Part shown: in pieces, positions 22,704-33,326 of the stretch
Layout of the letters: each line of letters starts with the position of its first letter
How positions within the stretch are numbered: the stretch's first letter is position 1
The notes under the pieces: model-generated
Databases searched by the model: none
What the model was told of the DNA's origin: nothing
The model's input: the letters and a program-made list of their open reading frames with translations, nothing else
Assembly: GCA_047495785.1 (NCBI GenBank)
Contig: JBLDXI010000054.1
Location: forward strand, 2,604,001-2,668,000
DNA from: Lepidodermella squamata
Taxonomy: Eukaryota; Gastrotricha
DNA length: 64,000 nt
Reading direction: 5' to 3'
Made by a program: the position numbers and the translations under genes

Positions 22704-23106
22704 TTTACGCGAAACAATGATTCTTAGCGAATGGGATATTATATGTAGTGAAATTAGCTTGTTAGTTATGCCGCTTATCAGCTTTCTTTGGGATAAGCAA
22801 GCTGGGTACAAGGCTCGTGTTCTCCCATCGCTTTATACACACCCATGACACAGGTACATGCCTATTTTTATGAATATCCCATCATAGAATTCCGGCTTTG
22901 AATCACGATGCTCGAATTACTGTTTTAACGTGCTCGTCCCTGCTACCAGGCAAAGAGTTCTTTTAAATAGGGTCAAAATTGTGTAGACGGTCAGGTGGTT
23001 CAACAAAGAAACATAATGGCATCCAATTTATTAAAAATTTGATCCTTCACGGGAACAAACTCGATGAATAAAAAAGAGTATACTTATTCTCTAAAATGTT
23101 ATAATT
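22704..23106. other. intergenic, copy 10 stop to copy 9 start
   Basis: 403 bp, no gene seen. Bases 22772-22799 hold two opposed GATA-type words, a possible upstream site for copy 9. Confidence 0.5.
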
Positions 23107-25019
23107 TCATGCTAATTCTTCACCGAGAAATCTTCGCTTGAAATCTGCAATCAGAGGCGTAGCGACCGCTGTTAATTTCGATAATTCAGGCTGGGCTCGA
23201 TCGGATTTTCGTCCCAGGTCGTGGAAAAGCGCTGTTGAAGTTCTATAAAAAGTCAGCATATCATAAATTCGCGACATTCGCCCCTCGGCACCGGAAATTT
23301 TCCGAGAATATTGGCATAAGGCTGTTTCATATCGAGTCCGGAGACCTTGAACAACCTCGCGGTTTTGAAGTCCCAGAGTTTCTGCGAAAAAAAACATAAA
23401 AAATCCCGTAATGATTATGACCATGCTTATTACCTGAATCAAGGCAAAGAAGGGCGCAAAACATGCCGAATTCTTCGAGTTTGAAAATTGATGAAGCCAT
23501 CATATTGCCAGCTTTGATCATAAGCTGTTTGATCGTATCGAAGTTATTAGTGACATCCAGCTGCTTGGCAATCTCGATCGATTCCCCCGGCTCCACTGAA
23601 AGCAGATTCGCCTGCTGTTTTTCCACATCGAATTCAAGGGAAAGTTGCGCGATGGTCACCGGAAATAAACTATGCGTGAACAGGAGTATTTTATCTTCGA
23701 GTGGAATGCGATTAACCCCTGGCAATGAATTCAGGAACTCACTGACAGCCTTCATGTAAACTTCCACCGCTTTAATGCGAGTGATGTGAATATCTTTAAT
23801 TGACATTTGCGGAGTGAAGGAGATTCGCAATTTGCTGATGGGCGCAAGGTGAGCAGCAGATTCAACCACTCGGGCAAGGAGCCAGTCTGTTGCAGTAGCT
23901 GGAACAGCCAACGCGTCCAGCATATCATCCGGAGTAGCGGGTAATGGAGTTAGCTGGTTAACATAAGGCTGAACTGGTAAATAATCCATGTTGAAATAAT
24001 TGAAATCTCCAGGGTAAAAAGCATCAGGTTGAGTCGTGTCAATGTTAGAAACGCAAGAATCGAACCCGCTAGTCGAAACGCTGCCCATCGCCATTGGCGC
24101 TTCCATATGCTGCACAGGGACACTAGATGTCGCCTCACATTTCATGGAAGAGCTTTCAGTAACAATCATTGGGGTGGTAAGAGACCCGGTTGTAGCTTGG
24201 CTCGACTCGTTCAGAACTGAAACAGTGGAGTTGTCAGGCTCTCGGTTTCTCCTCTGAACCTTTCTTGGCAGAATCGTTCCCTCAGACACAAGCTGCTTCA
24301 ATTTGGAAGCGATCTCGACCTTCCTTTCAACGGCAGTTCTTCGAGATGAGCTTTCATTCAGAGTCATCCCAGCGTCGTAACACCGCTGGAGCCGGCATTT
24401 TCGGCAGTTGGAATTCTTCTCACAAGGAGCGCTTGCTTGCTCGGATTTTTTTCGGTTTTTGCAGATGTACTGAAGCTTGAAATTGCGCCGAACAGATCGC
24501 CGGAAAAATATTTTACAGCCATCACAAGAAATTGCGCCGTAATGGATACCACTGCCTGAAAAAAATCGTCATTTTCTATAGCATTGAGGAGTTACTCTTC
24601 AACTTACTTGAACAGCCGCAGATGCTGCATGGAATTTTCGAGTAGAATTCTAGTCTCTTTGGCTTGCTTCCAGGTGTTTCAGGAACTGCTGTTTCAATGT
24701 TCATCTCGCGCTCGAAATCTGTAATGGACGTCGTACGATTTTTCACGACATCTTCGCATAGCTTGAGGCGGCATGATCGACATTTTCTGAACGTATCGTC
24801 GTCGCCAAATTTGCCCGATTTACAGCTGCAATCCTTTGGTTTGTCGCTCTTATGCCGGCTGTAAAATTTGCGGCATGCCTCGCATAGGGGCGACGGGGCT
24901 TGCAGGATGCCCAGCGTATCTTGAACCTGCAAGCTCCGTTTCACCCCCGCCATTGTCCGGTTGCAAACTGGACAAAACGCTTGTTCCTCGGCTGAGGACG
25001 GGCCTGATGCAGACGACAT
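23107..25019 (-). CDS. 2DBD nuclear receptor, array copy 10
   Basis: Complete, 602 aa: exons 25019-24608, 24555-23434, 23381-23107. DBD1 (about 16-95) has P-box CEACRKFYSR and finger II CSC...RKCRSCRLKLC. DBD2 (about 131-200) has P-box CDGCKIFFRRS, ending SNCRKCRLQRCYDAGM. A long Ser/Thr/Pro/Met-rich hinge of about 120 residues separates it from the LBD and accounts for the length. The LBD has LEDKILLFTHSLFPVTIAQL and EEFGMFCALLCLDS; C terminus ATPLIADFKRRF. A CAG acceptor-like site lies 10 bp before the ATG. Confidence 0.94.
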
Positions 25020-25674
25020 AATTTATCACTGCAGCAAAAATGCTCGTTTGCTATTCAATGCGTTTTAATTGAACATAGGACATAGGTACTGTAGTAAGGT
25101 AAAAAGCCCTGTGAATTACCACTAGTATTTATAATGCGCACGTATAAGGTGCATACATGTATGCATGTATTCAAATACGTGAATTAGAAGTCCTATGGTG
25201 AAAGGGTTGTGTTATCTGACGTATATAAGAGCCAATGTGTATATGTATGTACTACAAGAGCGTAATGCGGTCGATAGAACGCCACATGATAATGTATTAC
25301 AGGTTAGATTTTCCGCTGAACCTAAATCATAATATATACGCTTATTATGGCGAGCGAGAAAACTAGAATATTAGTATAGTAATTTAAAGCAGTGAAACGG
25401 AAAAATTAAGTGACGAAATGAGCAAGAGAAAATCTCCCTATTCCTAGGAGAGTTGTTTTTTTTAATGAAAATAAATTTTTTCGTTGGTTTTAAAAGGTTC
25501 TCCCACGTGGCGCGAGCACGCGCTGTCAATATGTTACACTGTACAACAGACAACGAATTTTAAATCTGCTATTCATTTTAATATTTATCTCGTAAATTAA
25601 CAATGTTTCAGCAGCAAATGCATGAGTAAGCTATTAATGATGATTATTTACAGCCATTTTTATTATTTATATTG
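25020..25674. other. intergenic, copy 11 stop to copy 10 start
   Basis: 655 bp, no gene. Contains TATA-like TATATAAG near 25220 and alternating GTATAT/CATGTATG runs between 25150 and 25250, a simple-sequence-like tract. Nothing else recognised. Confidence 0.5.
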
Positions 25675-27616
25675 TCACGAAGGAAAGTGGTTCAAAATGC
25701 GGTGCTTGAACTCTAAGAACAATGGCGAGAGGTTGCCAACGTTAGGTAACAGTAGGTTAACGTTTCGGAACATCGAATAGAACTCAGTCGTCGTACTTCG
25801 GAAGAAGCCCAACATAGTGTAGATGCGGACGAGTCTTTCCTCCGATCCAGGCATGCTTTTTCTCGCATACTGCAACAGCGCAAGGTCATAGCGAGTCCTT
25901 AAGTCGCGAACCAACTCAGGATTTTTCAGGTTTGCTGTCTCTGAAAAAGATGGAGCTTAAAATAATCAAATAATTCAATAATCATTTACCTGGATTGAGG
26001 CAAATCAATGTACAAAACAGCGCGAATTCTTTGATGTTGAAGACAGTGGTGACGAGCATATTTCCAGCTTTAATCAAATACTGCTCAATCTTATCGTGGA
26101 AAGGCACAACACGTCGAACAATATCCAGCGTCTCTCCGGGAGCTAGCGAAAAGTGGTTCGGCAGTTGTCGCTCGACGTCGAAATTGAGCGATAACTGAGC
26201 GATAGAAACCGGCATGAAAGCTTGTGTGAACAGCGTAACTCTGTCCTCAACTGATATCTGATTAGCACCGGGCAGCGAGTTGAGAAATTCGCTGATGGCT
26301 CGCATGTACGTTTCGAAGGAGCGCATACGAGCTGCATGCATCTCTTGAAAGGACATGTCGTACGAGAAGGAAATGCGAAGAGTGCTAATTGGCGCCAAGT
26401 ACGCCGCAGATTCCGCCAATTTGTTAATCAACCAGTCCGAGCTGGGTAAGGGGCTTGTTAAAGATTCTGGGGAGAAGTTAACTTCGGGGCTAAGCAGATG
26501 GCTTTGAGATGGACTAGGCGTTACTGAGGCTTGAGTGCCGAAAACATGAGGCCAGCCGCCTATCATCTGAAAATTCGGCGGCGTTGGCTCAGTTTGTTGA
26601 GAAGTATTGACCTCATTGTGGACAGACGCTGCATAGCTCGACGACGTAACGTCCACCTCAACAAAAACGTTCGAAGGCATGGGTGGGGGTGTTTGAAATG
26701 CGTTCTCATGGTAAATAATCGGCTCTGTAGAAGTCGATGGAGCTGGTTGGGCTGAGGTTGAAGGCACTGCCTCGGAGCTGCCGGAAATCGACACTTCCAT
26801 AGTTTCGGCGCCGCTGTTAGGACTTGCAGGATCTGTAGCTTCACGCTGACGTCTTCGTTGAACCGGCTTCTTCAAAAAAGTTCCCTCTGTAAAGTGCTTA
26901 CGAAGCTTCGCCGAGATCTCCGCTCTTCTGTCTAAGGTATGTCGTCCGAACGTGACTTCATTCAACGACATACCAGCGTCAATGCAACGCTGCAGTCGGC
27001 ATTTTCTGCACGTTGAATTGCGAGGGCACAAGACTTGCTTGCCGTCTTCCGACGCCGCGTTTCCTTCTTTCTTGTTGTAACTTTTGCAGAGGTATTGGAG
27101 CTTAAATTTTTGCCGAACCGAGCGTCGGAAGAAGCTTTTACAACCGTCGCAAGATACTGTTCCGAAGTGAACCCCGGTACTTGAGCAACCGCAAATGCTG
27201 CACGGAATTTTTGTGAAGTCGAAACGCTTCGGCTTCAGGCCAGGTGGTTCACTCTGCGGCTGGGAGTCTTGATCTTCGAAAACAGGGTACCCGTTAGAAA
27301 TTCGTTCTAGAACAACAGCCTCGCATAGTTTGAATCGGCAGAATCGGCATTTCCCAGCCGTGTGTTCCTCAGACGCGATCTGGCCGTTGCAGTTGCAGGA
27401 TCCGTCTCGAATCCCGGTGTTTTTGTTGCGGCAGTAGAACTTACGGCACGCCTCGCACAACGAGAACAGGGCTGCCGTTGATTGCCGGGATGGGGAAGCG
27501 TCTTGAACCAGGGAATCTTGGTCGGCCTTGCTCTGCTGGTGTTCCTTCTTTTTCCGACCTGCGACCAACACTCGCTCGCAGACTTTACAAACGGCCTGGT
27601 CACTACTTGTAATCAT
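25675..27616 (-). CDS. 2DBD nuclear receptor, array copy 11
   Basis: Complete and the longest of the array, 630 aa, in only two exons: 27616-25990 and 25940-25675. Exon 1 alone encodes both DBDs, the hinge and most of the LBD. DBD1 has P-box CEACRKFYCR. DBD2 has P-box CDGCKSFFRRS, an extended loop (19 residues) between the first two cysteines of finger II, then CRKCRLQRCIDAGMSLNE and the extension GRHTLDRR. The hinge is about 150 residues, rich in Ser, Pro, Thr and Gln. The LBD has VEDRVTLFTQAFMPVSIAQL and KEFALFCTLICLNP; it ends LSPLFLEFKHRI, with Glu in the helix-12-like motif where copies 1-10 have Asp. The open frame extends to 27640, but without an ATG there; 27616 is the first ATG. Confidence 0.94.
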
Positions 27617-28864
27617 ATTTCTACCGAAAAATATTCGCAATAAATTCCTGAGCTGATTTCAGACATTGCTATGATTCATCGCGTAATTCCTGGAAATCAT
27701 ACCGTAAAATTAATGCATAAATTCTTTTAAAAGACGAATGAGTGAGTGCTGTAGCTTTTCCAAGATAGGCGTGGGAACGAAACGGCTACAAGTATTGGCC
27801 TGTTACATGCGTGAAAACAGAGGCTAAAAAAACTGTCCGTTCACGTATCATTACACGGAAAACTTGGAGGTCAAAAAGCGTTTTCGTTCCTCCTATACAT
27901 CAGAATGCAGGTAGTAGTATATGGCTGTATTTTATTACGACACGTTATCGCGCGTCGTGCTATTTGGCTCCGAAGCTTGCTGGCTATACCACAGTACGAC
28001 AGTGCGCTGCTATACCTCCATATTCCATTGAAGAAGATAAGCGCGCTGCGTTTCAATATTTGCGTAAAAACGCGTCACGGCGCTGTGGCAAAAAATGCAC
28101 ATAGGGTGTGTGATAAAGCGGCCAGACGACGAAATTTGATCTGCAGCATGGACGGGTCGAACGAGTTCAAAAAAAAACACGAGACAAAAAAAATAAGTAA
28201 AAAATGCTTTATTTTTTCTGGTTTTTTTGTAATCATTTTTTTTTCGCTCAGTATCTCGGAAAATTTCATTTTCGACAAACACAAAAAAATTGAGAAAAAT
28301 ATATAATAAATATTTTTCTATCTATTTACATCAATTGCGGTCGTCGATACACACGCACGATTTTTTTGTACAGTATTTGTTAGTGAGGTGTCGCTACGGT
28401 TTTTTCCGGCAAAAAAATGTATCCATTCATAAGTTTTTTTCAATATAATAAACAAAAAGCATAATAATAATTCATGCCCACGAATTTCAAACAATGAAAG
28501 CGTCATATATCATCCGTTTCAATGGAATCGAAATACGAATTCGTGAGCAGCAGCGCGTCATCAATTACCGATTTTTTTCTTTCTTTCACTCAAAAAATAA
28601 TAATTAATAATAAAAGGATATATGGTTAGTAACTAGTTGAAACACAACTACTATGCACGCGAAAAAGACGTGTTCAATATTGACAGTGACATTCTTTTGT
28701 TTTTTCAGGTGAAATTATAACAAGAAATTAGCTTTTCACCAGGTTTCATCAAACTCAGCTGAAATAAAAAGCTAACATACAAAGTCATCGAACACATATC
28801 GAAAAGAGGCCCCGTGTTAATAATTATTTTTTTTTAGCATTATTTTTCCGATTTTTTTTCTCTC
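27617..28864. other. intergenic, copy 12 stop to copy 11 start
   Basis: 1248 bp without a supported gene. Both strands have short open frames with no family resemblance. The left half (27780-28150) has mixed composition; the right half (28170-28860) is dominated by A- and T-runs. It marks the change in exon architecture between copies 1-11 and 12-24. Confidence 0.55.
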
Positions 28865-31800
28865 TCACGGGGATATCGGGAAATTCGCTGCTGCTATAAC
28901 AGAGGGAGGAAGGCTAACGAGAGCAGCGCGGAACTGCCTAAACAGCGGGGTCCAGTTGAACTGCGAATCCGGCACCTTGGACGCAACGGCGACGAACACG
29001 TTGTGAAACAGCGAGGTCGAGCGCCGGAAGTGGCTTAGCAGCATGTAAAACTGGCCCATCCGCACCTCGGTCCGCGGGCCGGTTTCGGCTGAAAAACTGT
29101 GGAGTAACGCGAGTTCGTACCGCTTTCGCACCGCTCGAACGCCTTCAGGATCTTCCAAACCCAGGGTGTCTAAAAATCAATTTAAAAAAATTAGAATAAA
29201 TTAAGATTCTCAAAATTCAAATTTTAAAATTCAAATTGAAAATTTAATTTCAAAGTTTAATATTGAACATTTCAAAATTAAAACTGAAATTTTGTTATTT
29301 TTTGAAATTTTTGAAAAATAATTATTTTCAATTTCAGAATTTCCGATTTTTTTAAATTTGAAGAGGTATTGTAAGATGTTGCTTTTACCTGGATTCAAAT
29401 AAAGCAAACTGCAGCATAGCGCGAATTCTTTCAAATTGGTGATCGTAGTAACAAGCTGATTTCCAGCATCAATCAGGTACTTTTCGACTTCCAGGTGCCA
29501 CTCGCCGCCCTGCGCCGCCATCATCTGCCACGCTGGGCCTTCGCGGTCCAGTGAGAAGTGATTCGGAATTTGCCGTTCAACGTCGAAATGAAGAGACAAC
29601 TGGGCGACAGAGAGAGGGAAAAATCCTTGCGTAAATAGCGCGATGCGATCGGATAACGATATCTGATTAATTCCTGAAAAAATATCAAAAAATGAATAAG
29701 GCGGAAAATAAATGTTGAATATTTTTTCAAATTTAGTGGATTTTTTTGCAATTACGCTTCTTGTGTCTCCATAATCGATACTGATGTCTCATAACCCTAA
29801 AAAATTTTAATTATTCGGGAAATTGTTCAAGAATGCTGATATATCGAAAAATCGCTGATTTGTACAATCAATAATTCAAATCGATATTCGATAATAAAAA
29901 ACCGTATTTCGGAAAAATCAAGTTTTGAAACCCTAAATTTAGGGTGTTCACTTGACGACACCAATTAAAAGAAATATTCAATCAAAACTTTAAAAAACAA
30001 TCGGAAATTTATTGAAAAATTCCAAAAAAATAAATATTGAAAAAATAAAAAAATTCGAAAATTTGAAAATTAATTACCAGGCATAACGGTGACAAATTCG
30101 CTGACACATCGAACATAGACATCAAAGGCCTGGAACCGCCGTGCGATAATTTCTTCCTTGGACATAGTATAACTGAGTACAACTTTGACGCTAGAAATCG
30201 TCGCTAAACGAGCCGCCGCCTCCGTCACGCGTTCAATGTACCAATCCGACGAATCGCGAATATTGTTATCCATATCGGGGCGGTCGGGCGGGTCTGACGG
30301 CGGGCTGGGCAGCGAGGTGGGCGCCGACGGCGGCGGGTTGATCAACGGCGTGTGGGCGCTGCTGTTGATCGGCGAAAACGCGCTCTCCGCCCACCGCCGG
30401 TCCGGGCTGAAATCGAGCGAAGTCGCCTGGATAGACACCGAGGTGGTCCGCGCCGATGTTGTTGTCTCCGACTTGTCATGCGGCGACAACGACTCGCCAT
30501 CAGATGACATCGAATCGTCATCATCACCCTGGGTTGATTTCGGCTGCGCCTTAACGTCATGCTCCAGTGACCGCTTTCTCCGGCACATTTTCTTGTCGAG
30601 AAAACTGCCCTCGGATATGTGTTTTCGGACAGCGGCTTCGATTTCGGCCCGCCGGCGTAGCGTGTGCCGGCCGATGGCGACTTCGTTCAGCGACATGCCG
30701 GCGTCGACGCACCGCTGCAGCCGGCACTTGCGGCAGTTGGAACTGGACGGGCAGAGCGATTTCGGCGCCTCCTCGCCGTCCTTCTGCGCCTTGCACGTGT
30801 ACTGAATTTTGAAGCTTTTGTTCATCGACCGGCGGAAGAAGCCTTTACAGCCCTCGCATGACACGACGCCGAAGTGGTAGCCGCTGCTCGAGAAGCCGCA
30901 CACGACGCAGGGTAGTTTAGAAAAGTCGACCTTTTCGAAGTGCGGCGCTTCGGATTGCGACTGTTTCGCCGCGTTCGCTTGCGCCTTTTTCTCTGTTAGT
31001 GCGGTTTCGCAGCGCCCGAATCGGCAAAGTCGACATTTGCCGGAATCGTCGCATGTACATGGCTCTTCTTTGATTTTAGATCCGCGATTTCGCAAGTAGA
31101 ATTTCTGGAAAAAAATTGAATTATTTTTTTCAATTATTCGTTGAGCTTCCTTTTTTAGGAATATTCAAATTTGTTAAGGTATTGAGGGTCACTAAGTTTT
31201 TCTTGGAAGCGGGCTCGAAACCGCAAACCGCAAGCAGTGATAAAATTATTGAAAATTATCACGCGACTGATTAGCCAAAAAAGGCGAAAAATCCTCCTTA
31301 AATCGTTAGAAACACTTAATTTTGAAATATTCTCAATCAAATTATTCGCAGCCCCGAAATGGAGGCAGCATAACGAATTTTTTCTATTTTCATGTAGTTT
31401 CAAATTTTCACCTTCTTCAATTCTAACTACCTGGCTTTCTCAGGTTAAATAGAAAAACTTGCAATCAATTTCGACTCCATTGCAGAAAACCAATTCTTTT
31501 GACCTGTTGAAGTCATGTTTAATTAGTGGACTTATAATCTTGTAATCCGTATTCCGTCATCTTTCATTGCTCCAGATACGTTTAATCGAATTCTTTCATT
31601 TTCTTAGGTTATTTCTGTTTAAACTCATGAATAGTTTGAGTGATAGCGAGTGATAGCAGTGAATACGAGCTCAAAAGAACTCGTAAGCGTTGCGCTAATA
31701 CGGATCGATCGTATTCTCGGAAATCGAAGCGTAGTCGTATCCCCGCCAATGTTATCATCTATAGCTCTTCTTCTCCTTCTACTACTACTACCTCTAATGA

Positions 31801-32982
31801 TTCTTCGACCGATACTGACGAGAGTTCAGCTACTGAAGTGATCGATAGCCATCGCCAACAGTGGCCTGATTCAGACGATTTATCTTCTGAACTTGATAGC
31901 GATTGTGAAGTGCCTGAAGGCGAGCTCTGCATGGAAATCGACGAACAGCCTCTTGCCAATCAACACTTGCTAGCTGGCAATCACTTAGACAAAAGATTTA
32001 AAATCAATACCCGAAATCGATATCGACTCAGCAGACTCGCAAACTGGCCGCCGATAGCACAAAATACGCCCAATGTATCGAGATCTATCGCTTAGGCGCG
32101 ATATTGAAAACGATTTTAAGGCGAAGCAGGAACTCAAAAATCATATTCTGGGACAATAAAGTGCTTGAACCTCAATAATTTTTTGTAGGGTGTGCACTTA
32201 TCTCCTCTCCTGTGCTGTGAGACATAAAATGTTCCCTGCTGGGGCGTGATTGAGCGGCGCGAAAATGGATCCGCATTATCTTCCGTAATATCAGCTATCG
32301 AGTACATTTCTAGACAGATCCAATTACGACGATGATCAAATTTTGTTTGAAAGTGTCTTTTTAGAGGTCGCTCTTCTTGAAAAAACGCCTATGCGCGACG
32401 CCACGTGAGGTAACGTGACCCTCTTATAGGTATAGCCCAATTTTTCACAGCAAAACATTTGGCAACAATAAATGACGAATTTCAGAAGTTTCGATAAAGA
32501 AATTTTTCCATTGAATAAAGTCTTCGAAATTTTAAAATTTCAAAATGAAAAATTTTAATTTTTTTAATTTTTTTTATATTCTCTAAAATTCTTCTTGAAT
32601 TGAATATTCAATTCTGAATGAAAAATATCAAATTTTAGGGAGAAAATTTTCCTCCAAAAAAATTCTAAGATTCAAAGAAAAGAAAAGATTCAAAAACTTC
32701 AAATTTCAAAATTTCAAAAATTGAATTTAAAACGAAATTCAAATTATAAAATTATAGAATTAAGATTTTTACCTTGCACGCCTCGCAGAGAATTTGGTTC
32801 TGGTCAGTGGTAGAGAAGCGTAAACATCGATTCCCGCCACTCTCCGAAGACTTTCCGCTCGGGTCGCTGAACTGGATCGACCGCACCGACAACGGGCGGT
32901 CACAGCCGCGGCACTGGCTCTTCTCCTTCGACGAACTCGGCTTCTGTTCACCTGCCTGAGACGCCTCGTCCGTGCTCGTCAT
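28865..32982 (-). CDS. 2DBD nuclear receptor, array copy 12
   Basis: Complete, 608 aa: exons 32982-32773, 31104-30078, 29673-29389, 29169-28865. It is the first copy from the left with an intron directly after CEACK in DBD1 (phase 0, 1668 bp). DBD1 has CRGC...CEACK-KFYLR and finger II CTC...GKCRLCRFGRC. DBD2 follows without an intron: GYHFGVVSCEGCKGFFRRS, a canonical P-box, then CRKCRLQRCVDAGMSLNE and GRHTLRRR. A GC-rich hinge of about 110 residues is rich in Ser, Pro and Asp. The LBD has LSDRIALFTQGFFPLSVAQL and KEFALCCSLLYLNP. The C terminus is WTPLFRQFRAAL, lacking an acidic residue in helix 12, plus an 18-residue tail. It links the two halves: hinge and box like copy 11, exon pattern like copies 13-24. 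Confidence 0.92.
29674..30077. repeat. intron of copy 12 with dispersed-repeat fragment
   Basis: A 404-bp intron. Bases about 29840-29905 (GCTGATATATCGAAAAATCG, then AAATCGATATTCG) match the core of the dispersed repeat seen in copies 15, 17, 18, 22 and 24. The rest is AT-rich. Confidence 0.5.
31105..32772. other. 1.67-kb intron 1 of copy 12
   Basis: It contains a + strand open frame (31640-32095, listed separately) and, overlapping its 3' end at about 32005-32115, the 3' half of the dispersed repeat (CCGCCGATAGCACAAAATAC and following). The stretch 32480-32770 is strongly A/T-biased. Confidence 0.6.
31640..32095 (+). other. unexplained + strand open frame in intron 1 of copy 12
   Basis: 151 codons, not recognised. 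The first 40 residues are Lys/Arg/Ser-rich with a bipartite-like basic run (KSKRSR); residues about 45-100 are Ser/Thr/Asp-rich and acidic (SSTDTDESS, SDDLSSELDSDCE). The last 35 codons lie in a dispersed-repeat copy, so the frame end is not genic. It could be a decayed domesticated or transposon-derived fragment, or chance. I would not call it a gene without transcripts. Confidence 0.2.
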
Positions 32983-33326
32983 CGCGATGGCATCAAAATA
33001 TTATAATACGGCAATATAATTGCAATTATTAATTGCAAAAAAGCCTCTAAAAAATGCGAAAAAGGTCACGCAATTAAACAAAACCTCACAATATTTTACG
33101 ATAGGAATATCAAAGAGAGATACGAGATATCCTCTCTCAGCGAACAAAAAAATATACAATCAATCGATTTTTTTCCACCCGCGGACTCGACTCGTCTGAG
33201 GTGTGTGTGTGTACGCTATTGATCAATTTTTTCATGGAAACGTCGTCGCGCTTTTTGAGTTCTAATCAACGCAAATCAGCTCAGAATCAGGATCCGCCTC
33301 GGGCTATTAAGCAGAATCAACTCGGA
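32983..33326. other. intergenic, copy 13 stop to copy 12 start
   Basis: 344 bp with no gene; contains a GT dinucleotide run near 33200 and an A/T-rich stretch. No acceptor-like site is obvious before the copy 12 ATG. Confidence 0.5.

Noticed and set aside
28170-28860. A- and T-runs between copies 11 and 12 as a retrotransposon tail
   Set aside because: No adjacent coding remnant or target duplication; the whole stretch is simply AT-rich.
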